Below, piece after piece: positions 44,704 through 59,074 of a DNA stretch of 64,000 bases; the stretch's first letter is position 1; the number at the start of each line of letters is the position of its first letter. A program made the translations under genes and the position numbers. Under the pieces are notes generated by a model. The model did not search any database. It was given only the letters and a program-made list of their open reading frames with translations, and had not been told where the DNA came from. The DNA is from Lagopus muta (taxonomy: Eukaryota; Chordata; Aves; Galliformes; Phasianidae): contig NC_064440.1 of the NCBI RefSeq assembly GCF_023343835.1, forward strand, positions 35,285,537-35,349,536. Reading direction: 5' to 3'.

Positions 44704-44770
44704 GGTTAGAGTTAGGTTTAGGGTCAGGGTTCAGGGTTAGGGTTGGGGTTAGCATTACAGTTAGGGTAGG
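44704..44770 (+). repeat. Degenerate interstitial telomere-like repeat
   Basis: About 67 bp of TTAGGG-related units on the + strand: ggttagagttaggtttaggg, then tcagggttcagggttagggt tggggttag, a short interruption, and ttagggtagg. At least three exact TTAGGG hexamers occur, with variants between them. This is the pattern of an old interstitial telomeric sequence, or of a simple repeat that arose independently. Confidence 0.75.
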
Positions 44771-47700
44771 AGCTTTTGACTTGTCCAGAAGAAGTTTGAT
44801 TTAAAACCATTAATTCTGGAGGGACAAATTTTGGGTAATTTGATGCAGTGATGCGGTGATGAAATGATACTTGAAGGAAACCTACAACCTCAGCATGTAT
44901 AACCAAGTTTCTAGCTTAAAATGAGTCTGAAATAAATCTTGTTTCCAAAGTGAGCTCATTTGTCAGAGATGCAGGTTTTAGTGGGCTTAAGATAAGCCAG
45001 TCCCTCCTCTTCCTTCTCTACCATCCAGGCCAGGTACTTTGCTAGGGAAGTTGGTCCATTTCTAAGCAATAACATTGCCTGGCAGATGTTTACTTCTATT
45101 CTCCCAAGACTGCCAAGTTTCCTGCATTACAGCCTGCTCAGAGTGGATTGGCAGAAGTCAGGTATCCAAAAGAATGGTTTCTGATTGTTTAAAAATTTAA
45201 ATTAAAAACACAAAACAAAACAACAACAAATTCAATGTGATTCAATATGTTTTTTTTTTCTTCTATTCATCAAGTTAAAATGACAGCAATTAAAACAGGT
45301 GGAGTGAAATATTTTCGATGTACCTGAAAGTGAAGCACTATCCTGAAGTTCTGAGCAATTGAAAGTTGTATTCAAAAAAACAAAATAAAATAAAATAAGG
45401 ACATTCAAAAAGCGAAGAGGGGCTCTGAGTGGAAAATTCAAATGCTTTACTTCAAAAAGTATGTCAGAAAAATGCCACGTTCTCAGAATTTTAGGAAGTA
45501 TTTCTCATCCCAACTACCCTGTAAAACTCCCGTGAGCTTCTGCAAACTGCTCTGAAGTTCTTAGGGCTGGTTATTTTCACTGCAAAACCCCTCCACCCAA
45601 TGCAAAATGCTTGGCAAAACTTCTGTTGCAATAGATTTAAGGCAGAGGGAGATGGGCCGTGCTGTAGACCCGGCCCAAGTGACATGCTTTCATCGCCGCT
45701 CCGGAGAGGCTGACGTAGCTCTAGGACAAAAGCCAACTGCTGTATTTTGTATGACTGAAGTTGGACCATATTGTTCTTGTGTTTGAAATCAACTCACAAA
45801 TGCACACTACCTCAATGGCAGTGCTCTCGGTTTGCTCTTGGTGTCACCGCTCACCCTTCAGTGCTGACTACCAAACGTGTTTCAAGTCTCGTTTCTGTTT
45901 AATAGCAGCAGTGGCTGCCATTTATACAGCAACCAACATAACAATGTGTAAAGAATGATTGCTGTTCAGCTTGTTCTTGGCCATTTCCATGTGTCCTTTC
46001 TGCTCTCTGGACCCATCTTGCAGTGCAAGTGTCGATAGAGCAAGGCCTTCCGATGCACAAGTGGCGGGAAGGGTTGACATGTTCTCTTCCTTACTTGCTC
46101 ACTTCTGTGTTCCTTTCTTCTCATGATTGCCCTTTTTCTGGCTGTCTGGTTGGTTTTCTTCGGGAAAAAAATCCCCAGCATCTCTGTCAGAAGTAAATCT
46201 TTTATTCCAAATTTCCCTTTTGTTGGAGAAATAGTTGTCCATTGGACGTATGAAGCATGGCTTTCAGTCACTGCAGAGGGCAAATGGGAAGAATGGGCTT
46301 CTCCTGAGATTATCAGATCTTCTTGTTGAGGCTGACGGAAAAGAAAGCTAGTATGGAAGTAGGTGTGCATGAAAAAGGGAAGGGAAGCATCGCCGAGATC
46401 TGCGGAGGGGGCGGGAAGATTTTTGATCTGGTTGAGACGCAGCAGGAGGATCAGAGCAGTTTCTTATTTTGTTTGAGCTTCTTGCCCAGTCCTGATTTAC
46501 GTTGCAGACGTAGGGTCTGTTTCCTCTTAGGTACTAGCAGTGCCCCTGCGTTTCTCCATCCATCACAGCCTGGCATGGCACGCACATGGCCGTGTGGCTG
46601 GAGGGGGGGAGGAGGAAAATCAGCCAGCACAGAGTCTTTTGTGAATGCATTGCTGCTCTTTTGTGTTTTATTTGAAGAAATGATTAGAGTTTATTTTATT
46701 GCCAGGAAAGGCTGCCAGCCTTTATGATGACAAAATTGCTGAGTTTACTGGGAAGTTTATTTATACAGGCCTTGAAAGACAGACTCTGCCATGACAGACA
46801 CCAGCGAAGACCTGGGCTTGCTGGGTCTCCTATTTCCCCTAACTGTTCTGCTGACATGTTAACCCTTTGCTCTGACAGATTCCTGAGAAATGAGCAATTA
46901 AGAGCAAACATCTGCACAAGATACCCCTTCCTCCTGGGAAAACTGGGTATTCAAGGGGCTCTGGGCTGGAAACCTGAAGGAACAAGTGGGTTGGCAGATG
47001 TTTGCTGCTGGTACCGTGGGCCACTCCCAGGTATGGCTAACATAACCACAGGGATAACAGACATTTTCCCAGGAGGAGATGCTACTAAGGGTGTCTACAT
47101 GTCCTGCCATGTGTCTCAACTCTGGGACAACAGATGCCATTAAAAGTCCTCTCATCTCCCACTATTACCTCTGCTGCAGCGATGGAATCACCAGATCTCC
47201 CACCACCAAAAAAAAAGCATTTTGGGGAGGACAGAATCATGTGACAAATTTAAGACTCAGCAAGACAGAGTTTTAGGGTGAGAAATGAATGTTTAAATTT
47301 TCCTCGGTGTCAAAATGCTCTGCTTTGACATATTAAAAAAGTAAAGGTTTCATTTGGAAAATTTCCAAGTGTGTCATTTCATCATTAATATTCATTCACT
47401 AATATTATTCTCTTTTATAAAGTGGACTGGCCTTGGGAAGGTATCCAAAACAGACCAGAATGAATTAAATCAAAAGAGCTGTATTTCACCTTCGTTCCTG
47501 GTGTTTGTTTCTGTGTTAGAGAAAAAGAAATGCCCCCAGTTCTGCTCCAACTCTGACCTAACTTTCTTCCACGTGTTCCTCAAACAAGATAAATCAACCC
47601 TCTTCCCTCATCACAGTCTTCACCAGCACCTCAGGTCTACTGCTTGGCCTGGAAAAGCCTTTTATCAGGCAGTGACGATGGCAGGCAGTTATCCTCTATG

Positions 47701-48650
47701 GACAAATGACAGAAGAGGATCCTAAACATAATTTACAAGTATGTTACATCTACACCAGAGTGCTTTCTCTAACTTTCCATCAACTCTTGCATCAATATCA
47801 CATATGTGGTCATGGTATCCATTTCTTCATTTCTGTTTGAGCTCCTAATACCAGCTCCTAACATTTTGAACTTGTAGGCAGCTTTCAAACAGCTGCCATT
47901 TCTTAAAGAGAACCAGACTCAAGCCTTCGCTCTTTTCTTTCTTCCTTCAAATGTGGAATTTCCCCCCCATAAAATTTTACTGACCTGTGTGCTCAGATGG
48001 GCAGCGTTCAGATCTTAGCCAGAAGCCTGTTTGGTGCTTCACAACCCATCGGAGCTTGATAACCCCCAAGAAGGTGTGCTTTCCTGGCTGGCTCTCACAC
48101 TGGGATGCTTAGTGCACACCTTTGTGTGGGGATGGTTGTGAAGTGCTAAAAGCATGGGCATTTTGTGAAGTGCTCTCTGCAGCAGGCTTTTTTTCTTCCA
48201 CACCCATGCAAATATGCATCTCTTACTAAGCAAGTGTCTGGAATTTCCAGGAAGAGGAATATATGTAAGTATATATAGATAAGTGCATCTATATGCACAC
48301 AAACATTCCTTCCTTCCTAAAAAAAAAAACCCTTAAAGCTGATATTCTGCAACACACTTGCATGCTGGTTCCATAATGGAGATGTAAAAGGGCTCACTGC
48401 CCTTCAAGCAGGTGGGAAAAACTGGGATTTTGACCAGTTCTGTTTTCAGAATAAAGTGTGGGTGTTTGAAACTCACACAGAGAACCAGCAGTCTTGCAAG
48501 AAAGCAAAATGTTAGCAAAAGGGAGAAGAAGAAACGCTGGTGAAAAACAATGGGGGAGCTTCTCTTCATTCCTTTACCAGCCTCAGTTGGCATTTATCCA
48601 TATTACTTATGGCTTCACAGGTTGGGGTTTGGTACCACGTTACACCTGAA
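44771..48650. other. Intergenic sequence
   Basis: AT-rich unique sequence with A-rich simple repeats (about 45200-45230 AAAACA type, 45373-45400 AAAAT type). No gene or RNA recognised. Confidence 0.5.
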
Positions 48651-48900
48651 ACTTAAGCAAGTACTTAAAGTTAACAGCTTTCTCCAACCATGGCATCTTT
48701 CTTTGAGGAGCTGAGCCCTCTAAGGTGCTGAGCTCTCTGGCTCCCATCCAGCAGAGCACTCAAACACCAGCTTACATTTCATTGTGCTCAAGAACAAATT
48801 TAAAATTAAGCATGTGCTTAAGTGCTTTGCCAAAGAGGGGAGGGATTACTCACATACCAAGAGTTAAGCATGTGCTTAAGGTACTTTCCTGGATTCAAGT
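48651..48900. repeat. Remnant of an ancient palindromic repeat (TTAAGCATGTGCTTAA units)
   Basis: Three near-palindromes occur: TTAAGCAAGTACTTAA (48653-48668), TTAAGCATGTGCTTAAG (48806-48822) and TTAAGCATGTGCTTAAG (48864-48880). The second is followed by tgctttgccaaagagggg and the third is preceded by gattactcacat. From memory this pattern resembles an old, MITE-like repeat seen in turtles, crocodilians and birds. I cannot give its database name with confidence, and the boundaries are approximate. Confidence 0.5.
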
Positions 48901-51900
48901 TGGAACAATAGGGAAATAATGACACTGTCTTTGGGCAGGTTTTGATAAAATAATAATTGGGAAAAAAGAAAGTCATCTGCCAATTCTGACAGTGGCAGAA
49001 TTTTCTATTTGAAAGTAGTTTTATCTAACTCTGTCTGGACTGCGAGAAGTAAGCAGAAAGGAAAGCAAAGTCTTTCTTGTACTTCTGTAACTCTGTTATT
49101 ACAGTGTTTAACTGGCAGCATTGCTGGGCTTTAGGGTAATATTACCATCTCCATCTCATTATGGCAACTGGACACCCCAAAGGGCCGTGAAGGAACCGTG
49201 AGTGAAGAGGTAGATGGTGGTACATCCAGAGGGCATCCTTTGTCTGGCACCACCACGCAACAGCATGATCAGGAGGGAGGAATGCTGAGGGAGGAAGGAC
49301 TTCCCAGATCCTGTCTGAATGTGCAATCTGACCCTCTGGATAGCTGGGTTCAACGTGCCTCCCCAGCTACTACTGGTCATGAAACTGATGAGATCACCTT
49401 CCCTTCCCTGGCCCAGGGAGTAAGCAAAGACTCAATCAATTGCACCTCCTCCATGGCAGTATACCTCTGCTAACCTTCTTTCCATGCTTTTCCAGTTGTA
49501 TCTCAAAGACAGCCATGCAGACAGGAGTGAGGCAGGACAGAGAACCCACAGCCAGCTTTGGGATGAGCTGGTGCCCTACCTTGGGACTCAGCAGTATCTG
49601 TGGATTTCCCTTGGGGGAGGACCAAGGCAGCATCACCACCTTGCCTCCTGCACGCCATTAGACTCCCTGGAGAAATGGAACCGTATGCTTTTGCCTATTA
49701 GCACAGAAGTCTGGATTATGTGGTTGTGTAACTGTCTCAGGAAATAAAAGGCTGCTTCTTTGGAGTAAAATTGTCGATCACTGTCAAATGTAGCCCAGGC
49801 ATCCTGATGGTCAGAGATGGATGGAGGCAAGGCCCAGCTGTAAGAACTGTAGGCCTGGTAACCCTCTTGATGTTTGGAGATGGCTATGACAAATATCACC
49901 CTTTAGCCCTCCCTGCTTTCTACATCCCCAGGCAGGTCCCATGTAGTGGCCACTTGTCCCAGCATGTGTCACTGCCTTCCTTTTTTAACAATGCCTTCCT
50001 TTTTTAACAATTCCACCCACTGAAAAACCTGGGTGGAAGAAGACGATGATGTTTATTCATTCCTTGGGAAAAACTCTTGGCCCCAAAGGGTTAAAATGTC
50101 CAGGGGATGCTTGCAAGCTCATGTTTGCATTGTACCATCTTCAGAGAATCTGGCTCAATATCTGTTCCTCCACTCTAGCACTTATGGAGCTTTGTAGCAG
50201 GTAAAACTGAGCCCAATTTCCTCAATCTTCTGTTAGTGTTACTAAAAAAACACCCTTAAATTAGGTCTCAAATTCCTGTGATCCTCATAGTGCTGAGCGT
50301 GGATGAATAACTTTTGATAACAGCCCTGGATTTGGTGGTGTGGTGAGATTTATTTCCTGATCTTTTGCCCATCAAATCTTTTTCTGATCTTAATTGTCAA
50401 TCACATCATATGATTTCTCCAGAGAAATGAAAATAGCAGCTATTTGTCTTGAAAATCCACCCTTTGATGTAAGAATTCCAGGAAATAAAACACCTTTATA
50501 GTTATAGGATCCAGACCTGTCTGACTGGGATGCATTTCCATCAAGACTTGTGTGGGTTTGTTGACTGGATTTTTAAGACATTCTGTGTCTTTTATGGGGA
50601 TTTGCAATGGGGCATTCATGGCACATTCATTTTTGCAAGGAATAAAACAGCCTGGGTCATATGCCTTAGGGATCCCTGGTCCAGTGTGCCAGCCCTCCCG
50701 GTCCACTGTGTGCTTCCAAGGCAGTGCTCCCCAGCCTGCACAAGTCCAGCCCTTGCTGTGATGCTGAAATAAGGTCCTGGATGTTCAGACCTGCTTACGT
50801 GTTGGCTGTTTTCCTTAGGGACCATTAGGCACATTTTCCAACAAATGACATGCAGCTGCCAAGTGAAGATATTTCAGCCTTCTGCTTCGAAGGTCGAACC
50901 TTGCCCAGCCTCTGCTGACAGGTTGGCACAACATGGGGTCACTGCACTGTCCTCCATCCAGATGCAGCATTAGCCAATGCACATCTCTGGTGAAGTTATT
51001 TCCAACTTAACTTATCAATTCTGTTGGTAAAGATAGAGAAAGTGAGGGAATTTATTTAGAAAAATAGTCATACCAACCTTGTTATGTGTCCACCAGCCTT
51101 AGGGAGTTCTTTAGCTGTGCACCGTGGGATTAAGATATGTGTTATGAACATAGAAGACCAGCAGGTCTTTCTCATGAGAACCTATTCCCAACCTTGTTGG
51201 TTGGGTGGGTGGGTCTGCAGCAGCACAGCTGTGTGTTGTATCTATGTGTATGGACACTGTGATGCTTCAAACATCCCAGCAAAGGCAAATTTCAACACCT
51301 AGAGCATGGCTTTACTGTTCCTGAAACCCCAATGATATTACATTTAACTTCTCCAACTTCTCCAACTCGACTCAATTCTGTGAAAATATTTCACTCCAGT
51401 AAATATCTAAACTGCCTTCTACAATGTTTTCTGGAGCATTTTGGCTGTGGGTGATGCCTCCCTGCATTGCCAAGTCCTCCCAGCTGTACCAGCCTGGCCC
51501 AGCGTCAGTCCTAAGATAGACCTTTGCACTTGCTGACCTTTACATTTCTGAAGGCAGTAAGATCCTGCAATCCTTTCCAAGATTTCACTTTTTCTTCCTT
51601 CACTTTTCTTCCTCGGATCCTTATAATTCCAACATGTACCTTAAAAAAAAAAAAAAAAGTCACAGGGCCAATTCCCTATGCTGGCTTTGCAATATGGATC
51701 ACCTTTCCTCCCTTCCCTCCTTGAATCCTCTGGTGCTTTCTCAAATTTGGAGGCTATTCCTTCTTTTTCTTCCCATTCCACCAACAATTAATCAATCAAC
51801 CTGGCAACCTGGGAGCAATCTGAATATACATAAAAAAAGAGAAGTAGCTGAAGGAGAAATGTGCTGGTTAGCTTTCTCGTTCCCATTATGTCTCTGCTTG

Positions 51901-54900
51901 ATACTTAGGCTCTCTAAAAGCAAAGGACTCTGGGACATACCTTTTCTTTTTAGTGCCTTTGCAAAAAGTCCTCCTGTGCTCAGAGCCTGGCAGGTAGCTG
52001 GAGGTGACGGCATTATTTTCAAAGTCGGCATTCCCAAGGTGGAGGCTTTAATGAAGAGGAAGCCGATTTACTGCTGAGAAAACATTGTTCCCTCAAGTAA
52101 AGCCAACAGGGGTCATTAGCACTTCATATATTTAGGTGAGTGCTGTTTGTTCTGACAGACAACGTTGCAGGTTTCTGGGGGCTGTAGTTGAGCCTCATGC
52201 AAAGCTTGCTGTAAGGCGACAGCAGGAGAGGTGAGCAGGTGACAGAGGAAGGGGCCTTGGGATTGTCAGCAGTGCAGGGAGGATCGTGCCATTTCCCACA
52301 GCAGGGACTCATGGCTGGATGAAGAGCAGTGAGCCTGGCCCAGGCAAAGTCTGGGGCATGGCTGTTGCATCCACGCAACGAGCCTTGCAGATTGGAGCTG
52401 GCCACTGCATGCACTCTGCCTCAGCCAGCTATTAAAACAGCTGATTTGTAAGCCACTGAGGCATGTAATACAATCAGCTCAAACCTGCATAAATTCATCT
52501 TTGTGGCCTACCAGTTTGCGCCACTCATTTCGCAGCCCACTTTCTTCTACCTTCTCTGGTCCTTCTTCCTTCATCCTTATGGATGGGCAGAATGCTTTGT
52601 TGCGATCTGCTCGTATTTATCCTGTCCTGTTTTATTGGAAGGCAGCCAGGAACATGATGGGTAAGCAGATTGCCCTTTCCTTCCTTTCAGGAGGGGTTAC
52701 TCCTCCACTCTGATCCCCTCCTGCAAGACAGAGGAAAGGAAAGATCATCGATCCCCTGTCTCTGTATCACCTGGAGCCTGTTGCCCAGGCAGATGTTTAA
52801 TGGGGCTGTAAAGGCTCCAGCCATGTGGCACAGCTTCCCCAGGCTCCAGGACCAGGAGCAGCTCTGCTAAAGTCACCTCTACTGAGGTTCCAGTATGGAA
52901 CCCCCTACTAGGTTTCCAGGATGTGCTTTCTCCCTCCATCAGGCTCTGCAATGACCAGTTGAAGCATCTTGGCTTGCTTGAAACTGGCTGGCAAATCCTA
53001 TTACATACTGATGAGTGAGTTAGGAAAAACAGAGTTTTCACCTGTTCCTTTCGTGACTTGTCCACGATGATTAACAGCTTCTCTTTAAAATCAGCACTTT
53101 ATTTTCAGGTAGCGCCCTGCTACAAGATCTCATTTTGCCTTTGCCAAACTGGAGATCTGAAATCTGGATAAGGAGCTGAAAAGATTTTAGAAACCAACCA
53201 ACCTGCAACCAATCTCAGTCTGGGATGTGTGTTTGTGTGTTCATGTGCCAGTGAGCAGGGAAGGGGCATGTAGGATCTCTCCTCCTGCTTTGATAAGAAC
53301 CATGCTGCTCGTTATCCTTCTTTGTATTCTTCCAAAAAAAGCATTACCTGAAAAGCCATTTCCTATAACAGATGGAGAAAAAGACATTTAAAAACAAGCA
53401 ACTCTGCTAGTAAAACTGGTCAGGAATATTTCAGTTAGGAGGGCTTTCGTGGAAAATGTTTCCTCATCAAAACCAAGAAGCAAGGTCATCTCAGAGGAAT
53501 ATTGGAGGGAGATGAAATGGAATGGAAATTTGAGCCAGCACCAAAGGTACCTTTCCCAAGAGAGCCCTTGGCTGTCTGAGGACATTCCTGTTGCCTGGCT
53601 CAGATCCCTGCTTGGGCGGTGGCAGCGGGTCCTGGTTTCTCAGTTTCCCAGTGTGATCTCCTGGTTGCTCAGCTTTTGGGCTGCGTGCTCTTCTTCGAGG
53701 CTGTCAGGAAAATGTGACGCTTTGATCCTCACACGGAGCAACGTTTTTTTCACACTCAGGAAATGTTTTTCACTCTGAGGGGCTACAAAACCGCTTCACA
53801 CGGAATTCCACCAGCTTGAAAGGAGAGGAGAAAATATACGAAAGCTGAAAAGTTTGGGTGCTGTTCCGAAGTTTTCTGAAGTCCTAAGCGTGTTGTGACC
53901 TAGAGTTTTGGTTCAGTCCGTTGCAAAGAGATGAGCCAAACACGGACTCGGAGAGGGAAGCTCTCAGAGATGAACACACGGCAGCTCCAGAGCTCAGGGC
54001 CTGGCACGCAGTTGAAACTCAAAACACAAAAAACATGCATTCTCTCACTGCAGCCATTTATACCAGAATACCAAAGAGGTTAAAATTCTGCGCTCGCAGC
54101 TGCGCAAGGAGTGGTGCCAGCATTTGAAATCTGGGAATAATTGATTTGTGTTTCCAGAATCCTTTTTATTGAAGGGGGGGAGAGACACAGAGAGAGATTG
54201 CTATTAAAAGCTTTTAAACCACCATGCTTTGAGCATCTGTCGAGGCTGGCAGCTGCTGTCAGTGCCGTGTGCGCTGCCCAGCTCAGCCATCACTGCCACC
54301 AAGCTGAATAAACCACTTGTGGCCAACTGGAGAGATGGCAAAGACCAAAAGGATGCATTTGATAAGGTTTGACAGAGCGAAGCGACAAACAAAGCGACAC
54401 TAATTGAAATGCTTTTAAACAGCAAACCTGCCAAAAGATCCTCAGACGCTTAGGTGAAAAACTAGGTAAACTGCAGAAGAGCAAAGATGGGGAACACGGC
54501 ATCCAGAAGCTGATGGTGTTTTCATATTGTGATTAGGAGGAAAACAGGCTCTGTGTTGTATCATAGCCATTGCTGTGTTGTATATTTTCCCCCAGGAAGT
54601 GCTATTTGCTTGTTTGTAGTTGGTTTGTTAAAAACTTTTATCCATAAATATTTTTTTTAATATTTTTTTTTAATATCCATACAAATATTTTTAAAAGAAG
54701 GTTTTGGATATCTGTAATTTAATATTTCCAAATTGCTCCGCTGTTTCTTTTTCATCTTAAAATGAATGACTCCAGCTTTCTTTACGATATGAGATAGTGA
54801 TAGAGATACGGAGAATGAAGTTTATTTAAAAATAATTTTTTAAAAAGGGTATTAATTGAATGAAGCATCAAAATTCATCTGAAATGCATGACTTCTTTTG

Positions 54901-57900
54901 AGGCATTTCTCACAGAACAGGTAAGAACCTGGTCTCCTGGTCAGTCTTCTCTAGGTCGCAGTAATCATTTCTATCTCTGCCTGCCATAAATCCACGAACC
55001 TGAAGTTAATCTTTCAGCTTTTTCACAGGTTAGCATTTACGAACTCGCAGAAACGAGCCACACTGGATGGCCGAGTAAAGCCTGCAGCTGTACAATGTTT
55101 GCTTTTATCAGACTGTAAGTTGAACACCCTGTTGAGTTGCATCTTGTGGTACCTTTTCCATCATGGTTGAACTTTCAGAGAACATCTCAATTTAATTTAG
55201 CTTGTATACTCTGCACGCGCAGAAGTTCTGCAGGGGACATCTGGTTTACTGCATGTCAAGTTGCTCAGTAGTTCTGCAAGAAATCTATGGCAAATGAATC
55301 CCAGAGCTTTCCTCCTCTTGCTCTGGAACTTGCGAGTAGATTTTCAAAATTGAGCATAATCCTGCACAGAGAAATCTGATTCCAACTTGTCCACGGGACT
55401 TCAGGTCCAAAGTCTTCACGAACCCATTTTATTTCATCTGGATGTTCTTGAAGTAGCATTTCCCTGCAGAAGTGATCCCCCTCCTACACTGAGTCTAGAA
55501 GGAATTTTGATTCAGTACGATCCCATGTTTTGTCACTATGTCTGGCAAGTAAAACAGAATTTTATAGCCTTCAACTTGGGAGTCCATATTTGGCCACCAG
55601 GAGAGCTTCCCGAGCTTTTTATTTGATTCTGATGGTTCCTTGATGAAACTCATGAGCAAGAGAGATAGACTTGGCTTGAAGGCTTGTCAGACCATGAGAG
55701 ACACGTCTCCGCTCCGAGGTGGGACAGGAGCTCCCTGGGAAGTGTGAGAGGAGTGTCTCTCCTGCTCATTGCAATGTGCATTTCTGGGTAGAAAAGCTGC
55801 TGCAGCAGGCTGTGGGAATAGTGCTGTGGGAACAAGGCTACCACCACTACACAGTTGTAGGCTGTAATTGAGATTACGTAGCATGGGATGATGGACCTTC
55901 ATTCAATACAAACTGCATTACTCATGTCCCTGAGAAGACCTTATAACCTGGGATAATGCCACAAGCAGTGATTTCTACTCCCAAATTAAGACATTACTCA
56001 CTAGCCAAGAGCTACCTCCATCCCTCTGCTGCTGGGTGTTGACAATCAGATCTCAGAAACCGACGAGGAGATGCAACTGAAACAACAATCTCCCTCAGCA
56101 GGGCCCAGGCAAAATCCCTGTTAACCGGGTCCCAACACGTTTAAAATTTATCGTCGATAATCATTATGGCAAGCAGCAGTTGGAAGTGAGCACGGCCAAG
56201 GCACAGCGTGGAGCAGCAGTGCTTTGTGCTCGCACAGCGATGCATGCACTGCTGTGATGTGCTCTGAATTCGCAGCCCCTGCATGGCAGGAATACCAGCT
56301 TGTGCTGAGAAGTAGCAAAAAATGAAGGAAGTAAAAAGAATTGGTGTGTTTTCTTGCTGTCGTTTCAGCTTTTAGGCTTGAAAATGCAGAACGAAGCTTT
56401 AAAACTGCTACATGCAAACCTGCTGCTTGGAAGGGGAAATGTATTCAGCACATGCTGGTTTGTGCTACTAAGGCAAGTGTGTTTGCAAAGCTCACTGCTA
56501 ACATCCATTAGGTCATCCACCTTCATATTACAGCCCTACTTCAGTACAAACGACACCAGGAGGTACAAGCCAACACAGGCTGAGTAGATATATTGGAAAA
56601 GCAGAAGGGGAGAGGCAGGAGGGGGCTATGAGGTCATCTGCACTGACAGCGTGTTAGGTACTCACATTAGAGCAGAGAACAGAGCCATCTACTTTATGGA
56701 ACAAGCTTCCAACTGGTAACGAGGCTTGTTCTTCCAGTTATTACACTGAAAGAGCAACATCTGGCTAGGATCCTTCCAGGGGCCAAATCCTTCTCTGCTG
56801 CAACCTTGCTGCTGTCAGCAGAGTAACACTAGGGATGGATCGCACGCAAGGAGCTAAATGAATGAGAAGGGCAAACCATTTTTGGTCCTGCTTGAAAAAA
56901 AGATATAAAAATATTGTCTGCAGAAATAAGTGAGCAATAAATAATGTCACACCTTTAATTGCTTTCACATACACCAGCACTGTGCATGATAAACAAGAGC
57001 GATTTTTTGTTTCTCCATAATTATCAGAGGGAAACCCAAGGCTTGTGTTTCTTTTTCCCTTTTCTGATTTGTTAGCAGCTCGGCCACAAGATCAGAGCAG
57101 AGACATTCATTAGGAGGGCAAAGCTGGGAGAATTTCTAACTGGTTTTCACCTCCCTTTTAAAGTCCTATAAGAAATAAGGGAAAGGGAAGGGAAAAATAC
57201 TACATTTTTAAAGGCACTCAGTGAACTTAAGCAGCTGCTGTTTATTGGCATTTCCATAGCTTGTTTCCAATTATTATAAGGTGTCCAGAAGCTATGGCAA
57301 CATGGCGATGATCTCTCAGTGCCTAAGGAAGCTGCCATCCTCTAAGCAGCAGCCCAGCACTGGGTACAAAAATATGACTGTGCATGAGGGAAACTCCGGA
57401 TCAAACAGCAGGCTGGTGGCTCAGCTGACCTCAGTAACACCCAGCCCTGCTCCTCTATTTTTCTATTCAGTGCAGGTGAATAGTTCAAATTTACAGCAGC
57501 CAACAGAGCATCTCACTCATCAGCAGCATGGGACTGACCACTCAGCATCAGCTACTGTCTTTGCTCCCTCCGCACAGAGATGCTGCCTGAATGCTGACAT
57601 TTTAACAGCACGGTCCCTTCCCTGCACATGATACGGCGCGAGGGAATAACAGGATGTATTAATGTCATTTTAGATAATAATATTCTTCTCAGAGTGGGCT
57701 TTCTGGCACCATATGTCCCACTGTGAGAGAACTCTATCCGTATCTCTTCAGTATTAGCTCTAAGCTTGAAAGCAATCCATTTGGGCCATTAAAATGACTT
57801 GTGAAATGTGGGATAGTTATCATGTAATTAGGACCACATTTCCTTTCTCTCTCTGTCCCAAGCTCTGCACTGTGATCTCAGTTCACCTTCAGCTTTGCCT

Positions 57901-59074
57901 CACCTTCGTCTTTCACAGAGCGATATGAGAGCTTTTTGAAGGGTGGTTGTCTTGTTTCCTTGCCCCCATGCTCTCTCCTTCTCTCCGAGCTGACAATTTT
58001 TACCCATGAGATTTATTTAAGAAATAAAAAAAAAAAAGAAAAAGAGAGAGGATCTGTGTTTAGAGAGGGACCAGGGAAAGTTTATGAATGGTCTATGCCT
58101 CAGTTTCCATGCTCTGTACAATGGGAGCGCAGCACTTCTCTGCCCCCCACTGACAGGATGACTGCAGGTCTCCATGGCCAGGAGTGCAGATTTTGGAAAG
58201 ATATATAGAGCTGGAGGAGGCTGTTAGAGCCATATGGCCCTCCGTGAGGTTCAGGATTACCACAGGGCTTGGAAAGCATGCTGGAGTACCTGGCTTTGCA
58301 AGGCTGCTGGAGCCCAGAGTGGGGATGAATTCCCTGCTGGACTGCATTTCAAAGCTCTCTGCTCCTCTGCTGCAGGCTGCGTTGGAAAGCGCTGCTCACT
58401 TGGACACCAGAGGGGCTGGGATCCCATCACAGCATGCACAGCACTTGGAAGGGAAGCAGAATACCCCTTCCCACCCCCATGCTTCCCCAGGGCATGTGCT
58501 CCTGGGCTAGAGCCATGAACTGAAGCCACTCGCACCCCTCACTCAGGACCATGACCCCTCCCCCAGCATTTTTTCCCCTCTTCATGCTCTCAGATCCTCT
58601 CTCCCAAGCCCAGATGACCGCAGCTCTGTGGAAGCCAGCACTAGCAGCATCTCTGTGCTGGAAATGAGCCCGCAAGATGTCAATGCTGGCTCTGGCAGGA
58701 GGAACTGGGATGCACAGTGGCCTATGCACATTGGTACGGGGCCCTGCTCCTGGCCATACCTCGTCCTGTAGGGGATCTGCTCTTAGAGAGAGTCTCAACC
58801 TCTGCATGCTGCCTCCCCTGCAGCACAGAACAGCCATCACTGCTTGTGCCCAAGTGTGCAGTGCTTTGTCGTGATCTCAAGGGGAAAGGAGCAGGCCTGA
58901 GACCTGGCCGTGCCATCCCGTATTGCAACTAACTCAGCTCCAGCCAAATCCATCATCCAGGTCCTGATGCTATTTCTCCACCTCACCCTTTCTCTGGCTC
59001 TTGCAGAGATGGGGCCAAAATCTCCCCAGGATTTCCAGAACTCTGCTTTTCCCCACCAAAACTCCTCTCCTTCA
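48901..59074. other. Intergenic sequence, 10 kb
   Basis: No CR1 or gene recognised. It contains a perfect 19-bp tandem duplication at 49973-50010, a long A run at about 51643-51658, and a T/A-rich zone at about 54640-54700. Open frames here lack family-like motifs. Confidence 0.5.
49973..50010 (+). repeat. Perfect 19-bp tandem duplication
   Basis: The unit TGCCTTCCTTTTTTAACAA occurs twice in direct succession (49973-49991 and 49992-50010) with no mismatch. It probably arose recently by replication slippage. Confidence 0.95.

Noticed and set aside
44595..44804. 69-codon frame over the TTAGGG-like tract
   Set aside because: The peptide repeats (GLGSGFRVRVGV) reflect the simple repeat, not a gene.
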